A stretch of 15,850 bases of DNA from an uncultured Rhodospirillales bacterium (GTDB lineage Bacteria > Pseudomonadota > Alphaproteobacteria > Rhodospirillales > Defluviicoccaceae), in contig CAKZLS010000525.1 of NCBI GenBank assembly GCA_937127205.1, positions 1 through 15,850 on the forward strand, in the 5' to 3' direction. This document shows positions 14,157 to 15,850 of this stretch, one piece after another. The notes beneath the pieces were generated by a model. That model was not told where the DNA came from. It did not search any database and saw only the letters and a list, made by a program, of their open reading frames with translations. The position numbers were made by a program, and so were the translations under genes. Each line of letters starts with the position of its first letter. Position 1 is the first letter of the stretch.

Positions 14157-14825
14157 GTGAGTTCAGCCGATAATCCTGAACGCTTGGACGATCATTCGCA
14201 AAAGCGGATCAAGCCCGAGCAGCCGCCCCCCCACCGGGCTAGGTCCGAAGAGGAGCAACTCCAGGAGTTGCTGGACACCCGCTATATGGCCGACCTCGGC
14301 CCGATGAAATCAGGCTGGGGCCGGCGCCAATTTCTCAACATCTCCACCATCGCCGTCACCTTCGCCGGCCTCAACCTGTTCATCTGGCCGTTCCTGCAGA
14401 GCATGAACCCGGCGGCCGACGTGGAGGCTTTGGCGAGCACCGAAGTGGATCTGTCGCCGATCGGAGAGGGACAAGCGGTCACCGTCGTCTGGCGCGGCAA
14501 ACCGGTTTTCGTGCGCCGCCGGACGGAACAGGAAATCGTCGAAGCGGAGGACGTGGATGTGGCCGCGCTGCCGGATCCCGCTCCCGATTCGGCGCGCGTG
14601 GAAAAACCCGAATGTCTGGTGGTGGTGGGGCTCTGTACGCATCTCGGCTGTGTGCCGAGGGGGCAGCGCTCCACCGACCCCCGGGGCGACTATGGCGGCT
14701 GGTTCTGCTCGTGCCATGGCGCCCAGTACGACACCTCGGGGCGTATTCGCAAAGGTCCCGCGCCGACGAATTTGGAGATCCCTCCCTACAAGTTCGTCAG
14801 TGACGACATCATCCGTATTGGCTGA
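14157..14825 (+). CDS. petA: Ubiquinol-cytochrome c reductase iron-sulfur (Rieske) subunit
   Basis: A 222-residue Rieske protein of the cytochrome bc1 complex, which takes one electron from ubiquinol at the Qo site and passes it to cytochrome c1. Order: a charged N-terminal extension (1-53), a Tat-type signal anchor (G-R56-R57-Q-F-L-N) with a membrane helix at about 60-82, a flexible linker near NPAADV, and the [2Fe-2S] head. Cluster ligands are Cys160 and His162 (CTHLGC) and Cys184 and His187 (CSCHG). Cys165 and Cys186 give the disulfide. Position 189 is Ala where most high-potential Rieske proteins have Ser (CPCHGSQYD); Tyr191 is kept. The GTG at 14157 is chosen for its strong AGGGAGGAG site; no in-frame ATG nearby has one. 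The usual alphaproteobacterial N terminus is much shorter. Cytochrome b follows after 11 bases. Confidence 0.93.
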   Translation: MSSADNPERLDDHSQKRIKPEQPPPHRARSEEEQLQELLDTRYMADLGPMKSGWGRRQFLNISTIAVTFAGLNLFIWPFLQSMNPAADVEALASTEVDLSPIGEGQAVTVVWRGKPVFVRRRTEQEIVEAEDVDVAALPDPAPDSARVEKPECLVVVGLCTHLGCVPRGQRSTDPRGDYGGWFCSCHGAQYDTSGRIRKGPAPTNLEIPPYKFVSDDIIRIG

Positions 14826-14836
14826 AGAGAACGAAC

Positions 14837-15850
14837 ATGGCTTCACGGCGCTGGAATAACGGCCTGGTCCAATGGCTCGACGACCGCTTCCCGATCGTCA
14901 GCGCGACCCATCACCAGATGTACGAGTATCCCATGCCGCGGAACTTGAATTACTGGTGGAACTTCGGATCGCTTGCCGGGATCGTTCTGGTGATCCTGAT
15001 CTTCAGTGGCGTGTTCCTCGCCATGCAGTATCAGCCGAGCGTCAACTACGCCTTCGACAGCATCGAGCGGATCATGCGCGACGTCAATTACGGCTGGCTG
15101 ATGCGCTACATGCACCAGACCGGATCGTCTTTGTTCTTTGCCATTGTCTATATTCATATTTTCCGCGGCATCTACTACGGGTCCTACAAGAGCCCCCGGG
15201 AGCTCACCTGGGCGACCGGTGTGATCATCTTCCTGACCATGATGGCCACCGCGTTCATGGGATACGCCCTGGTCTGGGGTCAGATGAGCTTCTGGGCCGC
15301 CACCGCCATCACCAACCTGTTCACCGCCATTCCGCTGGTGGGCGAAAATGTCACGACCTGGCTCTGGGGCGGATACTCCATCGACAACCCGACGCTCAAC
15401 CGGTTCTTCGCCCTGCACTTTCTGTTTCCGTTCATCATTTTCGCCATCGTGGTCATGCACCTGATCGCGCTGCACACCACCCGGTCCAACAACCCGCTCG
15501 GGGTCGACCTGAAAAGCCGGCAGGACTGGATCCCGTTCCACCCGTACTACACCGTCAAGGACGCGGTGGGCGTGGGCGTGTTCGCGACCGTGTTTGCCAT
15601 CTTGGTGTTCTTCATGCCGGATGCGCTCAGCGAACCCGAGAACTACATTCCCGCCGACCCGCTTGTTACGCCCGAGCACCTTGTTCCCGAATGGTACTTC
15701 CTGCCGTATTACGCCATCTTGCGGGCGGTGCCGGACATGGGCTTCATGTCCGCCAAACTGGCCGGCGTGATCGCCATGTTCGGGGCGCCGATGATCTGGC
15801 TTTTGCTGCCGTGGGTCGACCGATCGCCGGTCCGCTCCGCCACCTTCCGG
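14837..15850 (+). CDS. petB: Cytochrome b subunit of bc1 complex, partial at 3' end
   Basis: 338 codons are seen before the window ends; a full alphaproteobacterial cytochrome b is about 400-430 residues, so the last helices are missing. It carries the two b hemes and the Qo and Qi quinone sites. Heme ligand pairs are His93/His107 (RYMHQTG...YIHIFRG) and His194/His208 (ALHFLFP...VMHLIALH), each pair separated by 13 residues. The Qo-site PEWY is at 284-287, and WGQMSFW is at 147-153. The ATG at 14837 is 11 bases after the Rieske stop, with GAAGAG in front, so the two are one operon. Cytochrome c1 (petC) is expected next, outside the window. Confidence 0.95.
   Translation, partial: MASRRWNNGLVQWLDDRFPIVSATHHQMYEYPMPRNLNYWWNFGSLAGIVLVILIFSGVFLAMQYQPSVNYAFDSIERIMRDVNYGWLMRYMHQTGSSLFFAIVYIHIFRGIYYGSYKSPRELTWATGVIIFLTMMATAFMGYALVWGQMSFWAATAITNLFTAIPLVGENVTTWLWGGYSIDNPTLNRFFALHFLFPFIIFAIVVMHLIALHTTRSNNPLGVDLKSRQDWIPFHPYYTVKDAVGVGVFATVFAILVFFMPDALSEPENYIPADPLVTPEHLVPEWYFLPYYAILRAVPDMGFMSAKLAGVIAMFGAPMIWLLLPWVDRSPVRSATFR

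Noticed and set aside
13844..14173. 109-codon frame in the divergent spacer
   Set aside because: TTG start without a ribosome binding site, runs into the Rieske gene in another frame, and no family is recognised. One hydrophobic stretch is seen but is explained by AT-rich codons.
14843..15679. 278-codon minus-strand frame over cytochrome b
   Set aside because: Very His/Glu/Asp-rich low-complexity product, typical of the antisense of a membrane protein gene.

Overview
The window looks like chromosomal DNA of a GC-rich alphaproteobacterium, plausibly Rhodospirillales-like. The support is a DUF1127 protein, an alphaproteobacterial-type Rieske/cytochrome b pair, strong Shine-Dalgarno sites and generally high GC. 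I see no transposase, phage gene, CRISPR array, tRNA or rRNA.

Left part (1-7244), mixed housekeeping and accessory genes. An intergenic region with two abutting palindromes precedes a bacteriohemerythrin (416-952), which ends in a strong intrinsic terminator. Next come a neurotransmitter:sodium symporter family transporter (1151-2509), a convergent secreted GH13 alpha-amylase-family enzyme (2588-4774), and an unrecognised 43-residue ORF (4898-5029). After these lie a TsaA/TrmO-family protein (5078-5560) and a DUF1127 protein (5829-6239) divergent from a LysR regulator (6354-7244).

Middle part (7263-13683), a six-gene block on the minus strand and the most interesting part of the window. In transcription order it encodes a PedF-like cytochrome c, an ExaA/ExaF/PedH-like PQQ alcohol dehydrogenase with the lanthanide-type Asp, and a second small cytochrome c. 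These are followed by a periplasmic Sel1-repeat protein, a NosR-like membrane flavo/iron-sulfur protein and an ApbE (NosX-like) FMN transferase. The last three are tightly packed, with 4-base overlaps at both of the final junctions. NosR and ApbE normally belong to nitrous oxide reduction, but no nosZ or nosDFYL is present. Here they sit behind an alcohol-oxidation module, which suggests a flavinylated quinone-linked electron path tied to periplasmic alcohol oxidation (inference).

Right part (14157-15850). Divergent from that block is a cytochrome bc1 operon: a Rieske protein, whose conserved cluster serine is replaced by alanine, and a cytochrome b cut by the window edge. The 473-base divergent spacer holds an 11-base tandem direct repeat and a TTGCA-N5-TGCAA dyad. 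Together the right half describes periplasmic electron transfer: alcohol to PQQ enzyme to cytochromes c, with the quinol side served by bc1 and possibly by the NosR-like protein.
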